A stretch of DNA of 64,000 nucleotides from Pedobacter sp. ISL-64 (GTDB taxonomy: Bacteria > Bacteroidota > Bacteroidia > Sphingobacteriales > Sphingobacteriaceae). Position 1 is the first letter of the stretch. Each line of letters opens with the position of its first letter. The stretch lies in the NCBI RefSeq assembly GCF_018613605.1, contig NZ_JAGGPU010000007.1:1-64000 (forward strand), in the 5' to 3' direction. Positions 1 to 9,019 of the stretch are shown here, piece by piece. The notes beneath the pieces are model-generated. The model did not search any database, was not told the DNA's origin, and was given only the letters and a program-made list of their open reading frames with translations. A program made the translations under genes and the position numbers.

Positions 1-17
1 AGCTGAGCTAATTTCCC
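1..17 (-). tRNA. tRNA 5' end, probably tRNA-Val (cut by window edge)
   Basis: The 17 bases are identical to the 5' end (acceptor strand and start of the D arm) of the complete tRNA-Val at 73-150, on the same strand and including the following TTTT. This indicates a second tRNA, probably another tRNA-Val copy, whose body lies to the left of the window. The anticodon is not visible, so the identity is inferred. Confidence 0.7.
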
Positions 18-40
18 TTTTTGGGTGTATTCAAAGTTTT

Positions 41-73
41 ATAAAAAAGCCTTCCAGTTGTACTGAAAGGCTT
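41..73 (-). terminator. Rho-independent terminator after tRNA-Val
   Basis: On the minus strand AAGCCTT and CAGT pair with ACTG and AAGGCTT around a short loop, followed by a run of six T. The stem begins at the tRNA CCA end. The upstream tRNA is therefore probably terminated before the next tRNA copy, which would need its own promoter or readthrough. Confidence 0.65.
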
Positions 74-150
74 GGTGGGAAATGAGGGGTTCGAACCCCC
101 GACCCCCTCGGTGTAAACGAGGTGCTCTGAACCAGCTGAGCTAATTTCCC
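73..150 (-). tRNA. tRNA-Val (anticodon TAC)
   Basis: The minus strand folds as a complete cloverleaf. The acceptor stem GGGAAAT pairs with ATTTCCC. The D arm contains AGCTCAGCTGG. The anticodon stem CCTCG/CGAGG encloses the loop TTTACAC with anticodon TAC, and the T arm is GGGGGTTCGAACCCC with the invariant TTCGA. The 3' CCA is encoded (73-75). This tRNA reads GUA and other GUN codons. Confidence 0.95.
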
Positions 151-245
151 TTTTATAATTTTGTCAAACTTATTGTCCCATCCTCCGTTTGGGAATGCAA
201 ATATAGCGCTATAAAACTGTTCTGCAAATCTTTTTTTCTTTTTTT

Positions 246-971
246 TCAACTTAACAAAGTTTCGAGGATTTTATGCGATTGTACCACCCCGAACGACGCC
301 GTATGTAAGGTATAGAAAACCAATATCTTATCTAACAGAAATCGTCGTAGTGTATTGCTCATTTTTATTTCAGAAATTTTTTCGAGTGGCGTATTAAAAA
401 GCGAAATAAACCCGATAGCATCTTCTAATAGGAGATAATTGGAGTGGATTGGCAGTCTGGAAGTAAACTCACCCTCCTGCAGATCGAAATAAATCTGATC
501 GTTTCTCCTTTTCTCATTAGGCGAGAAACCTAAAAAACGGGTAAGTTTTAGTAAAAATGATAAATGAAAATTGGGATTGATCTCTTCAATTTCATCAAAC
601 CAGGCGATCGAATTAAAAATGTAATCGAATAAACTCTCATCGGCTGATTGCTGCCTGATGCTTTTATACAGCACCTCATTTAAAAAAATAACGATACTGG
701 TTTTAATCATATCGTAAGGGATGCTTTTAAAAACAGGCGTTTGCCGAACTTCAGATACCCTTTGAATATTGGTATTTGCTTTATGATAAACCACCATATC
801 CAACAAATGGAGCGATTGCAGCATGTTCATCTTAATCTTCGCTTTTGGCTTTTTAACACCATTAATGAGGTAAGACTGCATACCGAATTTATCGGTAAGC
901 ACCTGCACTACCACACTGCTTTCACTGTAATTGGTGGTCTTTAAAACAATGCCCCTAACTTTGTGCAACAT
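246..971 (-). CDS. recO: DNA repair protein RecO
   Basis: RecO loads RecA on SSB-coated single-stranded DNA with RecR (RecFOR recombination mediator) and anneals DNA strands in the cytoplasm. The 241-residue protein starts with the typical OB-fold sequence (MLHKVRGIVLKTTNYSESS, residues 1-19), including the TDKFG and GVKKPKAK elements near residues 27-46. A helical C-terminal domain follows. The four-Cys zinc site found in many RecO proteins is absent, as seen in other Bacteroidota homologs. Length is typical. The gene is divergent from the MMPL exporter at 1093, with 121 bp between them. The start is the first ATG of the family-like N-terminus. Confidence 0.92.
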   Translation of the reverse strand: MLHKVRGIVLKTTNYSESSVVVQVLTDKFGMQSYLINGVKKPKAKIKMNMLQSLHLLDMVVYHKANTNIQRVSEVRQTPVFKSIPYDMIKTSIVIFLNEVLYKSIRQQSADESLFDYIFNSIAWFDEIEEINPNFHLSFLLKLTRFLGFSPNEKRRNDQIYFDLQEGEFTSRLPIHSNYLLLEDAIGFISLFNTPLEKISEIKMSNTLRRFLLDKILVFYTLHTASFGVVQSHKILETLLS

Positions 972-1053
972 CCGGTTAAAACAATTTTTTCAAAAGTATG
1001 TTATTTGTGCAAATTTAATTGTGCAAAAAGTAATCACGTTTTACAAATAAGAT

Positions 1054-1061
1054 TAGTTTTG
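1054..1061 (+). promoter_or_regulatory. Candidate -7 promoter element for MMPL exporter
   Basis: TAGTTTTG matches the Bacteroidota -7 consensus TAnnTTTG and lies 31 bp before the ATG of the exporter gene. The upstream -33 element is only T-rich (no clear TTG at the right distance), so confidence is moderate. Confidence 0.4.
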
Positions 1062-1092
1062 CCGTTAATATTATTATTAAACTAAGCTGCAC

Positions 1093-3444
1093 ATGTGGGT
1101 TAAGCTATCGAGATTCATTCTTCAGAACCGTATCGCAATCATCGTATTTTTTTTATTAGGCACAATTTTCATGGCTTATCAGGCCAAAAATGTAAAACTC
1201 TCCTACACAGGAAGTAAAATCCTGCCCGTTACCGATAGTGCATTCGTAAAATACAATGCCTTTAAAAAGACCTTTGGCGAAGATGGAAGTGTAATGGTGG
1301 TGGGAATACAATCGCCTGATATTTTTAAAAAAGAAGTTTACAACCAATGGGTCCAGCTTTCTAACGACATTCAGAAATTAAAAGGTATTAAGCAGGTTTT
1401 ATCATCAGGAAGGATTTTTCAACTGGAAAAAGATACTGTAAACCAAAAATTTGTTTTAAAGCCGCTTCCTGGCGGTTTGGTTAAAACTGATGCTGAAATG
1501 GATTCGATCAAAAATACCATTTATAGCAATCCTTTTTTCGAAGGACTGGTTTACAACCGTCAGAATGCCACCTTAATGGCCATTACTTTTGATACCAAAA
1601 TCTTAAATACTGCTGAGCGTAACCCTATTTTAAAAGAAATCGAAGCAAAAGCCAAAGCTTTCCAGGCTGCGACAAAGATACAGGTGCATATTTCGGGCTT
1701 ACCTTATATCCGTACCGCGGTAAGTAAATTGGTAAGTAACGAGTTCGTATTGTTTTTGGGCTTATCTATCTTGGTTTCTGCGCTAATCTTATTGTTTTTC
1801 TTCAAGAAATTTTATGCCGTATTCTTCCCTATTTTAGTGGTTGTGATGGGGGTTATCTGGAGTATTGGTACATTGGTACTATTTGGTTTCGAACTTACTA
1901 TTTTAACAGGGCTGATTCCGCCGCTTATTGTAATTATTGGTATTCCAAACAGTATTTTATTGTTAAACAAATACCAGAATGAACTTAGAAAAGACGGCGA
2001 TAAACAGCGTGCCTTAAGCGTAACCATAGAAAGAATTGCCATTACCACCCTAATTGCGAACATTACTGCGGCGATCGGTTTTGGTGTGTTATACTTTACC
2101 GGAAGTGAGCTATTGATGCAATTTGGTAGTGTAGCCTCTATAAACGTAATGATTACCTGGTTAATGTGTTTATGTCTAATCCCAATTATCTTCAGTTATT
2201 TGCCAGCGCCTAAACTTAAGGCACAAAACCATGTTGAAGAAGGATTTTTGCATAAATTATTAGTCAAAACCGATACACTGGTGCAGCACAAAAGTGGATT
2301 GATTTATATCGGAACGATTATCATCTCCATCATTGCCTTTATTGGGGTGATGAAAATAAATGTGAATGGATATGTGGTTGATGACCTGCCTAAAAGCTCA
2401 GAAATTTTAACGGATTTAAAGTTCTTTGAGAAAAATTTTGAAGGTATTTTACCATTGGAAGTAAGTGTAGATACCAAGAAAAAGAATGGCGTTTTCAATT
2501 TAACCAATCTGAAAAGAATGGAGAAACTGGAGAAGATGATTTCTTCCTATCCGGAGTTTTCGCGTTCCATTTCAGTAAATATGGGCTTAAAGTATGCCAC
2601 CCAAGCATTTTACAATAACGATTCTACCTTTTTCCGCTTGCCAGATAATTTAGAAAAGAACTTTATCCTGGCCTACATCGCCAATGGTGGCAAAGGAAAT
2701 GCAAGTTTGTTAACCAACTTTATCAGCAAGGGTAATCAAAGTACAAGGATCAGTTTTCAAATGGCTGATGTTGGCTCAAAACGTTTAGACGCCATTATGG
2801 CCGAATTAAAACCGCGGATCGACAGTATTTTGCCTCCATCTAAATTTGATGTAGAACTTACGGGATCGAGCATTATCTTTTCTAAAGGAACGGATTATAT
2901 GTTAAAGCATTTGGTTGAAAGTATTGCGCTTGCCATTGTGTTAATTTCCATCCTAAGATTAGCACAGTTCAAAAGTTTGGGCATTATGTTTATTTCGCTA
3001 TTGCCCAACATTGTTCCGCTAATTATTACCGCAGGGATTATGGGTTATTTTGGAATTTCCTTAAAACCTTCAACCATATTAATTTTTACCATAGCTTTTG
3101 GTTTAGCTTCCGATCAGACCATTTATTTCTTAACCCGTTACCAGCAGGAATTAAACCTGACCAATTTCAGCGTACCAAAAGTGATTACCGATACCATTAC
3201 CGAAACAGGTGTAAGCATGACGCACATCGCCTTAATTTTATTTTTCGGCTTCGGAATTTTTACGGCATCCACTTTCGGAGGAACGGTAGTACTTGGCCTG
3301 CTTCTATCCATAACCTTATTGGTCGCTTTAATTTTCAATTTAACTTTACTACCAGCGCTGGTATTATGGTTAGATAAAAAGAAAGTAAGAAAACTGGTAT
3401 CTGATGAAGAATCGGCGAAAAATATTGGTGAGTTTGACCATTAA
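1093..3444 (+). CDS. MMPL/RND-family exporter, Patched-like
   Basis: This 783-residue inner-membrane protein has the RND duplication: TM1 (residues 14-33), a large periplasmic domain, five TM segments (about 215-370), a second half beginning with a TM near residue 405, a second periplasmic loop and five terminal TM segments. It fits the MMPL/HpnN/Patched branch of RND transporters, which move lipids or hydrophobic molecules with proton coupling. GIPNSILLLNKYQNE near residue 285 is the conserved start of the first sterol-sensing-like repeat, and FGLASDQTIYFLTRYQ near 673 is its equivalent in the second half. No adaptor or outer-membrane partner is adjacent, in line with stand-alone MMPL transporters. 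The substrate cannot be read from the sequence. Confidence 0.85.
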   Translation: MWVKLSRFILQNRIAIIVFFLLGTIFMAYQAKNVKLSYTGSKILPVTDSAFVKYNAFKKTFGEDGSVMVVGIQSPDIFKKEVYNQWVQLSNDIQKLKGIKQVLSSGRIFQLEKDTVNQKFVLKPLPGGLVKTDAEMDSIKNTIYSNPFFEGLVYNRQNATLMAITFDTKILNTAERNPILKEIEAKAKAFQAATKIQVHISGLPYIRTAVSKLVSNEFVLFLGLSILVSALILLFFFKKFYAVFFPILVVVMGVIWSIGTLVLFGFELTILTGLIPPLIVIIGIPNSILLLNKYQNELRKDGDKQRALSVTIERIAITTLIANITAAIGFGVLYFTGSELLMQFGSVASINVMITWLMCLCLIPIIFSYLPAPKLKAQNHVEEGFLHKLLVKTDTLVQHKSGLIYIGTIIISIIAFIGVMKINVNGYVVDDLPKSSEILTDLKFFEKNFEGILPLEVSVDTKKKNGVFNLTNLKRMEKLEKMISSYPEFSRSISVNMGLKYATQAFYNNDSTFFRLPDNLEKNFILAYIANGGKGNASLLTNFISKGNQSTRISFQMADVGSKRLDAIMAELKPRIDSILPPSKFDVELTGSSIIFSKGTDYMLKHLVESIALAIVLISILRLAQFKSLGIMFISLLPNIVPLIITAGIMGYFGISLKPSTILIFTIAFGLASDQTIYFLTRYQQELNLTNFSVPKVITDTITETGVSMTHIALILFFGFGIFTASTFGGTVVLGLLLSITLLVALIFNLTLLPALVLWLDKKKVRKLVSDEESAKNIGEFDH

Positions 3445-3490
3445 TTGAGTTTGGAGTTTTCAGTTAGCGGTTACAGAATAGATATCATTC

Positions 3491-3525
3491 ATAGCCTTGG
3501 GTTTAAACCCAAGGCTATTTTTATA
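3491..3525. terminator. 28-bp perfect palindrome acting as bidirectional terminator
   Basis: Bases 3491-3518 form a perfect palindrome centred on TTTAAA with GGG/CCC arms and AGCCTTGGG at each end. It is followed by TTTTTAT on the plus strand and lies between two convergent genes (stops at 3444 and 3521). A nearly identical copy lies at 9760-9788, so it is also a dispersed repeat. Confidence 0.6.
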
Positions 3526-5377
3526 AAATCACCAAGCCCACATTCCAACCTAACCAACCTGTGTATTTCGAATTGTTAAAAGAGAAATCTTTATGTTTTT
3601 CCTGCAACAATCCAAACTCACCAATTTTGGTGTTTTGTTTGGTGTAATACACATTAACCGATGGACCACCTTGTACGGCTAACCATTTATTTAAACGGAT
3701 GTTTATTGGCAGCTCAAATTTATTCAGCAGGTTGAGGTAATCCCAGCTCCCTTGGTAAACATACTGGCTACTTATTTCAGGATTTAGTGAAACGCTTTTA
3801 AAAAGACTAATTTCTTTGCCAAAACCTAAGCCGCCGGTATATATTTTTTCAGCTGATTTTTTGTTCGTGCCAAACATTAACATATTGTATAAACGTTTGC
3901 TCCCACCTTTATAAGCCACATTAAAATTGGTGCTTTCATTGGTGCTGAAACTAAATTTATGATAACCTTTTAAAGCAATATTGATCAACCCAATTGAATA
4001 ACCATCATTTTCATTTGAAACATTTAATACCCCAACTTGGGCACCTTTTAGGTTTTTGGCATAATTAATTGCGCCAATTTGCAATCCACTAGCAGTTTGT
4101 CCGGTAAAATTGGTGAGCACCGCAAGATTTACGCCACTGCTTTCTTTGTTGATATTGGCAATCCCTCCCACCTGTATTCCACTTGTTCTACCAGCTACTA
4201 TGTTACCACCAATTCCAATCTGAATACCCTTCGTCTCTTTATTAACCAGATTTAACGCACCTGTTTGCCAACCCTTTAAGGTTCCGCCTATGGTATTAAG
4301 ACCTAAGGAAAGTTGCATGCCTTTCACATCTTGATTAACATGATTATAAATTCCACCTACTTGGAAACCCTCGAAACTCTTGCCTACGCGGTTATAAGCC
4401 AAGGCAATCTGGGCCGCCCGAACATCGCCTATCACATAATTAAACAGTCCAGCAATCTGCGCTCCACGAACATTTCCTCCAACCAGATTAAAGGCCCCAG
4501 CAAATTGAAAATACTGCACATTACTCTTGTTAATATTAAAAACAAAACCAATTTCTCCTCCATCTACTCCTGCGCTATAAGCACCAATAACATTAAGCGA
4601 AAATTTGTTAACCACCTGACCGCTCAATGAGCCATGGGAATTTAAACTAGGAATAAGCGAAAACTGAAACGGGGCTTTCGAGATAAAACCACCGATATTG
4701 ATCGACTGGATTTTTTGTTGTGCGGTAACCAAAGTATTGCCCAGCCAGGTATTTTCTACATCGCCCAAATTTCCGCTGATAAACCTTTCGCTTGGATTTT
4801 CTTTTCTATTGGTAATGTTCACCTCAGCCAGAAAATGGGTAACGGTAGACTTATAATTTTCTTTACTTACCGTTAGTGATATAGGCTGTGTAATGTTTTT
4901 TAACCGCATCGAAAAATAACCGTTCCCATCCGATATTTCTGAAACCAACAGGTTTCGTTCGTAAATACTGGCATCCTGGATTGGTTTATTGGTCTGTTTA
5001 TCTACCACCTGGCCCGTAATGGTATAAAGTTCGGGATCACCGACCGATTCGTTAACCAGCAAAACCAGTTCGAGCGGTGCATACCTGATAATCACAAAAT
5101 TACCCGATTGGCGGTATTCGAACCTATGATTTAATATTTTATCAAGCGTTTCGGCAATATTTAAGTTGTTTTCGCGGATACTGATCAGACTATCTACGGG
5201 TAATATATTACTATTGTAAGAAAACCTGAATCCGCCTTTCTCCTCTATCATCGCCAGTACTGAACTTAGTTTTTGCTGCTCGATATTGAGTGAGATATTT
5301 CTGGATAAATTGGATTGTGCTTTTATTAAGGAACTAAAAAAGAGGAGAAAAACAACAGTTATTCTGAGCGTACGCAT
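3521..5377 (-). CDS. STN/carboxypeptidase-regulatory outer-membrane protein with surface repeats
   Basis: This 618-residue secreted protein has a signal peptide (cleaved after IKAQ, about residue 21) and an STN (secretin/TonB short N-terminal) domain at 25-105. A CarboxypepD_reg-like beta-sandwich follows at about 120-190. Residues 265-470 hold about ten repeats of roughly 21 residues of the type GxxxGxQIGxxxN, resembling LA_2272-type surface repeats. The last 150 residues are aromatic and look like beta-strands. There is no TonB plug or SusC-type barrel, which is odd because STN-bearing proteins next to sigma/FecR genes are normally TonB receptors. It starts 6 bp after the FecR gene and is the last gene of a three-gene cassette. 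I infer that it is the cell-surface target or sensor of the sigma/anti-sigma pair. Confidence 0.72.
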   Translation of the reverse strand: MRTLRITVVFLLFFSSLIKAQSNLSRNISLNIEQQKLSSVLAMIEEKGGFRFSYNSNILPVDSLISIRENNLNIAETLDKILNHRFEYRQSGNFVIIRYAPLELVLLVNESVGDPELYTITGQVVDKQTNKPIQDASIYERNLLVSEISDGNGYFSMRLKNITQPISLTVSKENYKSTVTHFLAEVNITNRKENPSERFISGNLGDVENTWLGNTLVTAQQKIQSINIGGFISKAPFQFSLIPSLNSHGSLSGQVVNKFSLNVIGAYSAGVDGGEIGFVFNINKSNVQYFQFAGAFNLVGGNVRGAQIAGLFNYVIGDVRAAQIALAYNRVGKSFEGFQVGGIYNHVNQDVKGMQLSLGLNTIGGTLKGWQTGALNLVNKETKGIQIGIGGNIVAGRTSGIQVGGIANINKESSGVNLAVLTNFTGQTASGLQIGAINYAKNLKGAQVGVLNVSNENDGYSIGLINIALKGYHKFSFSTNESTNFNVAYKGGSKRLYNMLMFGTNKKSAEKIYTGGLGFGKEISLFKSVSLNPEISSQYVYQGSWDYLNLLNKFELPINIRLNKWLAVQGGPSVNVYYTKQNTKIGEFGLLQEKHKDFSFNNSKYTGWLGWNVGLVIL

Positions 5378-5383
5378 TGATTT

Positions 5384-6334
5384 TTATTTAAGTTTAATTA
5401 TACCTTGCCCATACTCAACTTTTATTTTAAAAGTTTCGGCAATCACATTCAAGATTTCTTTAAGCGATTCATCTTTAAAAGTTGTGCTAATTGGAAGCGC
5501 CTTTAATGCAGGATTTACAATAACGATATTGGATTTAAATTTTTGATTAAGTACGGCAACTAATTCGCTAAGCGGTGTGCCATCACAAACCAATTCATTC
5601 GTATAATAGTAATTATACAACTTACCCTGGTTTTCTCCTTTAGAAAAATGCCGCTGATTTTGACTTACTTCTACTTTCTCTCCAGCAGTTAAACGCACAC
5701 TGTCATTTCGGTTGTTCACCTTAACGATCCCGCTTTCTACAATTACCACAACAGCTGCCCCATCGCTTTTCACATTAAACGCGGTGCCCACAACAGTTAC
5801 CTGAACATCATTAACACTAATGATAAATGGTTTCGACTTATCGGCGCTTACTTCAAAAAAAGCTTCGCCCTTTAGTTTAACATCGCGGGTTTTATTAAAA
5901 AACCCGCCCACGAAAGAAAGTTCAGATTGTTTATTCAAAATTGCAGTAGAACCATCAGGCAACATTTGCGTTAAAGTATTTCCGCCACTATTTACATTTA
6001 TTTTATTGCCGATTAAATTGTTGTAGAAAAATAAGCCGACACTAAAAAATATAAATACCACAGCTGCCCATCGTAAAATAAATGTATAGTTGATCGTTTT
6101 TTTTTCGGTTTCTAAACGAGCATTTAACCGATCTAAAGCCTGATGCTCATCAATTTCGGGATCAATCTGCAGTTTGCTTTTCTCTAGTATCATCCTGAAA
6201 TCTTCTAGCTGTTTCAGGTGATCAGGATTTGATGCTGCCCACGCTTCAACCTGCTCACTTTCGGGCACAGTAGCCTCTCCAAGCAAGTATTTTGCAAGCA
6301 AATCATCGTTAATAGGTGTATAGTTTTTATCCAT
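5384..6334 (-). CDS. FecR-family anti-sigma factor
   Basis: FecR-type regulators span the inner membrane and control a partner ECF sigma factor through contact with a periplasmic STN domain. The 316-residue protein has a cytoplasmic N-terminal region (DDLLAKYLLGEATVPESEQVEAW, residues 9-31), one TM segment (about 86-105), a FecR domain (about 115-215) and a C-terminal DUF4974-like STN-related domain (about 240-316) ending in VEYGQGIIKLK. It lies between the sigma gene (4 bp upstream) and the STN-repeat protein gene (6 bp downstream), so the three are almost certainly one operon. Confidence 0.9.
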   Translation of the reverse strand: MDKNYTPINDDLLAKYLLGEATVPESEQVEAWAASNPDHLKQLEDFRMILEKSKLQIDPEIDEHQALDRLNARLETEKKTINYTFILRWAAVVFIFFSVGLFFYNNLIGNKINVNSGGNTLTQMLPDGSTAILNKQSELSFVGGFFNKTRDVKLKGEAFFEVSADKSKPFIISVNDVQVTVVGTAFNVKSDGAAVVVIVESGIVKVNNRNDSVRLTAGEKVEVSQNQRHFSKGENQGKLYNYYYTNELVCDGTPLSELVAVLNQKFKSNIVIVNPALKALPISTTFKDESLKEILNVIAETFKIKVEYGQGIIKLK

Positions 6335-6338
6335 AAGC

Positions 6339-6941
6339 TTATTTCAATAAAATAAAAATGAGGATCAGAAAATCTACTACCCTAAGCCGTAAAATCTTTA
6401 AGGCCTTGCCCATCTGGTTTTCTACCGTTTTGATAGAAATATTTAGTGCATCGGCAATTTCCTGATATTTCATCTGGTCGAACCGGCTCAACTGAAATAC
6501 ATTTCTGCATTTCTCGGGCAACTCATTTATCGCCGAATGGATATTCTTTTCCAGTTCTGTTGCCATGATCTCTGTATTTAAGTTTCCTGTATCGTTTTTC
6601 ACAGCATTGGCATAATGAACGTTAAAATTCGATCTCACTTTTTGATGTTTCAAATAATTTAAACTCTCGTTGTGCACCGAACGATAAAGAAATGGTTTTA
6701 AAAATCCATCTGTTTTAAGTTGCTCTCTTTTTGTCCAGATGCGTACAAATACATTCTGAACAATTTCTTCGGCATCATCTTTTTCTTTAATTATCGTAAA
6801 AGCATAGGCATGCAGGCTTTTGAAATGCTTTAAAAACACTTCGTCGAAAGCCTGTTTATTACCGCTTTTAATTAATCCGATAAGATTGGTATCGTTACTT
6901 TCCAAGCCCGTTAATGATGTTTCTATTTTTATATTAACCAC
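6339..6941 (-). CDS. RNA polymerase ECF sigma factor (sigma-70 family)
   Basis: The 200-residue protein has region 2 at about 30-100 (core-binding AFDEVFLKHFKSLHAYAFTI and the DDAEEIVQNVFVRIW signature) and region 4 at about 135-190 with a helix-turn-helix (MKYQEIADALNISIKTVENQMGKAL, about residues 154-178). This is the Bacteroidota ECF group paired with FecR anti-sigma factors. The C-terminal tail is hydrophobic (VVDFLILIFILLK). First gene of the sigma-FecR-STN cassette. Start at the ATG at 6941; TGLESNDTNLIGLIKSG precedes the conserved region, so an internal start is possible but not needed. Confidence 0.9.
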   Translation of the reverse strand: MVNIKIETSLTGLESNDTNLIGLIKSGNKQAFDEVFLKHFKSLHAYAFTIIKEKDDAEEIVQNVFVRIWTKREQLKTDGFLKPFLYRSVHNESLNYLKHQKVRSNFNVHYANAVKNDTGNLNTEIMATELEKNIHSAINELPEKCRNVFQLSRFDQMKYQEIADALNISIKTVENQMGKALKILRLRVVDFLILIFILLK

Positions 6942-7095
6942 AGATGGACACTGATAAACACGGATGCGGGTTAGTCATTTACATAACTCACCGAAAGCGT
7001 CTTCGACTACGCTGAGACTGACCAACGTTTTGTTTAAGCCAACATCTTTTTAGACAAAACGCTATCTGTGTCCATCATTTTTATCTGTGGTTATG
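6937..7095. repeat. CACAGAT-type inverted repeat in spacer
   Basis: The spacer starts with TAACCACAGATGGACACTGA (6936-6955) and ends with a segment whose reverse complement reads TAACCACAGATAAAAATGAT (7073-7092). This gives imperfect inverted ends about 155 bp apart. Inside is AAAGCGTCTTCGACTACGCT, a fragment of a TCGAC-containing palindromic family also seen near 24070. A related CCACAGATCTACACGGATGA copy lies at 7915-7934 before the next gene. No coding signal is seen. Confidence 0.5.
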
Positions 7096-7102
7096 ATTAA
7101 CT

Positions 7103-7894
7103 CTATGTTGTTAAAATCGATTTCAATTTACGCCTAATTATAATTTCTTTTAAAAAGCCTGGTATAATTTTATCCAACACCACCAAAAAACGATTTGCAA
7201 AACCCGGTATAATTTCTTTTTTACCTTTCAACATACCATCCATTGCTGTTTTGGCAACATAATCGGCTTCTAAGATAGTGGCCTTGGCGAAACCTTTTAA
7301 CTCATTATTCATCACCAACAACTCGGGTTTCGTATTAATACCGCCAGGACTAAGCAAACTGATGTGCACATTAGTACCGCTCAATTCAAGCTGCAAACAA
7401 CGGGTAAAATAACCGATAAAAGATTTGGTTGCCCCATAAACCTGTTTTTTTGGAACGATAAAATGTCCGCCTAAACTGCCAACATTTAAAATATAGCTTG
7501 CTGTACTTTTATCGATATGGTTTAAAAATAACCGAGTAAGCAATACCGTATTGGTAATGTTGAGATCGATCTGTGTTCTATAAAAATCGACATTTTTATC
7601 TTCAAACCAACTCCAATTCCCTAAACCAGCATTATTGATCAAAACATTTACCTCGATCTTATTCGCCCTTAATTTTTCAAAAATTTCGCTTGCGGAGGTA
7701 TTTTTGGTCAAATCTATTTCGATACAGAACACCCTACTGTTAAAGTTTACACGCAGGTAATTTGCTAAATGTTCCAGTCCACTATTGGGTAGCGAAACCA
7801 ATACCAAACCTAAACCACGTTTGGCCGATTCGATAGCGAAAGATTTCCCCAAACCCTCGCTTGCACCTGTAATCAATACTGTTAATTGTTTCAT
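7103..7894 (-). CDS. SDR-family oxidoreductase
   Basis: This classical short-chain dehydrogenase/reductase has 263 residues from the chosen start. It shows the NAD(P)-binding TGASEGLGKS motif at about residues 8-17, the NNAG motif near 88 and the active-site Ser-Tyr-Lys (LNVGSLGGH then YGATKSF). The C-terminal part is basic and hydrophobic, like DltE/YdfG-type proteins. The ATG at 7894 is preferred because it starts directly at the Rossmann strand (MKQLTVLITGASEG). Upstream in-frame codons run through a dispersed CACAGAT repeat. The substrate is unknown. It follows the epimerase gene on the same strand. Confidence 0.82.
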   Translation of the reverse strand: MKQLTVLITGASEGLGKSFAIESAKRGLGLVLVSLPNSGLEHLANYLRVNFNSRVFCIEIDLTKNTSASEIFEKLRANKIEVNVLINNAGLGNWSWFEDKNVDFYRTQIDLNITNTVLLTRLFLNHIDKSTASYILNVGSLGGHFIVPKKQVYGATKSFIGYFTRCLQLELSGTNVHISLLSPGGINTKPELLVMNNELKGFAKATILEADYVAKTAMDGMLKGKKEIIPGFANRFLVVLDKIIPGFLKEIIIRRKLKSILTT

Positions 7895-7998
7895 GTATAT
7901 GGATTGTTTTTTAGCCACAGATCTACACGGATGAACACAGATTTGGTTGCCTAGTCTCAAAAATCTTATCTACGTGCATCCTCTTTATCTCCTGAAAA

Positions 7999-9018
7999 TC
8001 AGGACAGTTTGTGGTTAATATGTTTAAAATGATTAATGGTCTTGCCAAGACCTATTGCAAAAGGCGTTATCCTATAATTTAGTTCGGCAATGGCTTTATT
8101 GCTCGAATATTGCTGATTACATTTTAACCTATCGGCAAACGCTGGCAGAAAAAATGGGGTAAGGTTAAAAAGTTTCGATTTTAAAGCCTCCAGCAAACTG
8201 TAAGCTTTAATAATGCTTACCGGGATTTTATACAAACTTCTTTTTTTACCAGTGATCTGCCTTAGTGTGCAGAAAAAACTATTAAAAGAAATATCAACTC
8301 CACCCAAAATATAGCGCTCGCCATTCCTGCCATTCTGCATGGCTGCAATATGCCCATCTACCACATCATCTACAAAAGCATAGTTGGCAATTGCTTTTCC
8401 ATCGCCTGGAATAAAATGCCATGTACCTTTTATATAACCTGTAACCATTTTACTCACCGTATTACTATCTGTTATTGGTCCATCGCCATATACTCTTGAT
8501 GGGTTTACGATCACCACTTCCAACCCCTTTTTTACAAATTCTTTCACCTCTAATTCAGCAAGGTATTTTGTGCGTTCATAGCTGATCGGGAAGCCGACTG
8601 CCCTTGGGTCGTTTTCTGAAACCGGCAGATTTAATGTTGGTCCCCACACCCCGCAAGTTGAGGTATGCACAACTTTTTCTACACCCAATTTTAATGCACA
8701 GCTGAGCACATTTCTTGTTCCAATTACATTCACATCGTAAAAATCCTGCTCATTCCGGCACCACATTTTGGCCATGGCTGCCGTATGGTAAACCTGATAA
8801 CAATCTTTCATTGCGTTTTCTAAACTTTCAGGATCCAAAACATCGCCTTTTACAAACTGGATATTTCGGTGCTGAATAAGAAAGGGATGCTTAACATTTC
8901 TGCAAAGTGCCACTACATCGTAGCCCATTTCTGCAAGAGTAAAGCTTAACTTCCGGCCGATAAAACCTGATGCACCCGTAACCAAAACCCTCAGGTATTT
9001 ATTTGCAACTGTTTCCAT
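7999..9018 (-). CDS. NAD-dependent epimerase/dehydratase (3-beta-HSD/DFR-like extended SDR)
   Basis: The 339-residue extended SDR has TGASGFIGRKL at residues 14-24, the acidic end of beta-2, HTAAMA near 79 and the catalytic SYERTKYLAELEV (YxxxK) near 145. The pattern resembles dihydroflavonol reductase/3-beta-hydroxysteroid dehydrogenase-type proteins (GDVLDPESLENAMKDC, NPSRVYGDG). The substrate cannot be named. The stop of the DUF6134 gene at 9020 is 1 bp from its start, so the two are probably co-transcribed. Confidence 0.82.
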   Translation of the reverse strand: METVANKYLRVLVTGASGFIGRKLSFTLAEMGYDVVALCRNVKHPFLIQHRNIQFVKGDVLDPESLENAMKDCYQVYHTAAMAKMWCRNEQDFYDVNVIGTRNVLSCALKLGVEKVVHTSTCGVWGPTLNLPVSENDPRAVGFPISYERTKYLAELEVKEFVKKGLEVVIVNPSRVYGDGPITDSNTVSKMVTGYIKGTWHFIPGDGKAIANYAFVDDVVDGHIAAMQNGRNGERYILGGVDISFNSFFCTLRQITGKKRSLYKIPVSIIKAYSLLEALKSKLFNLTPFFLPAFADRLKCNQQYSSNKAIAELNYRITPFAIGLGKTINHFKHINHKLS

Positions 9019-9019
9019 A

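Noticed and set aside
31..249. 72-codon minus-strand frame over the tRNA-Val
   Set aside because: It runs through the tRNA and its terminator; it is a shadow.
3521..5377. TonB-dependent receptor
   Set aside because: The STN domain and context fit, but there is no plug domain and the length (618) is too short for an STN plus CarboxypepD plus barrel receptor.
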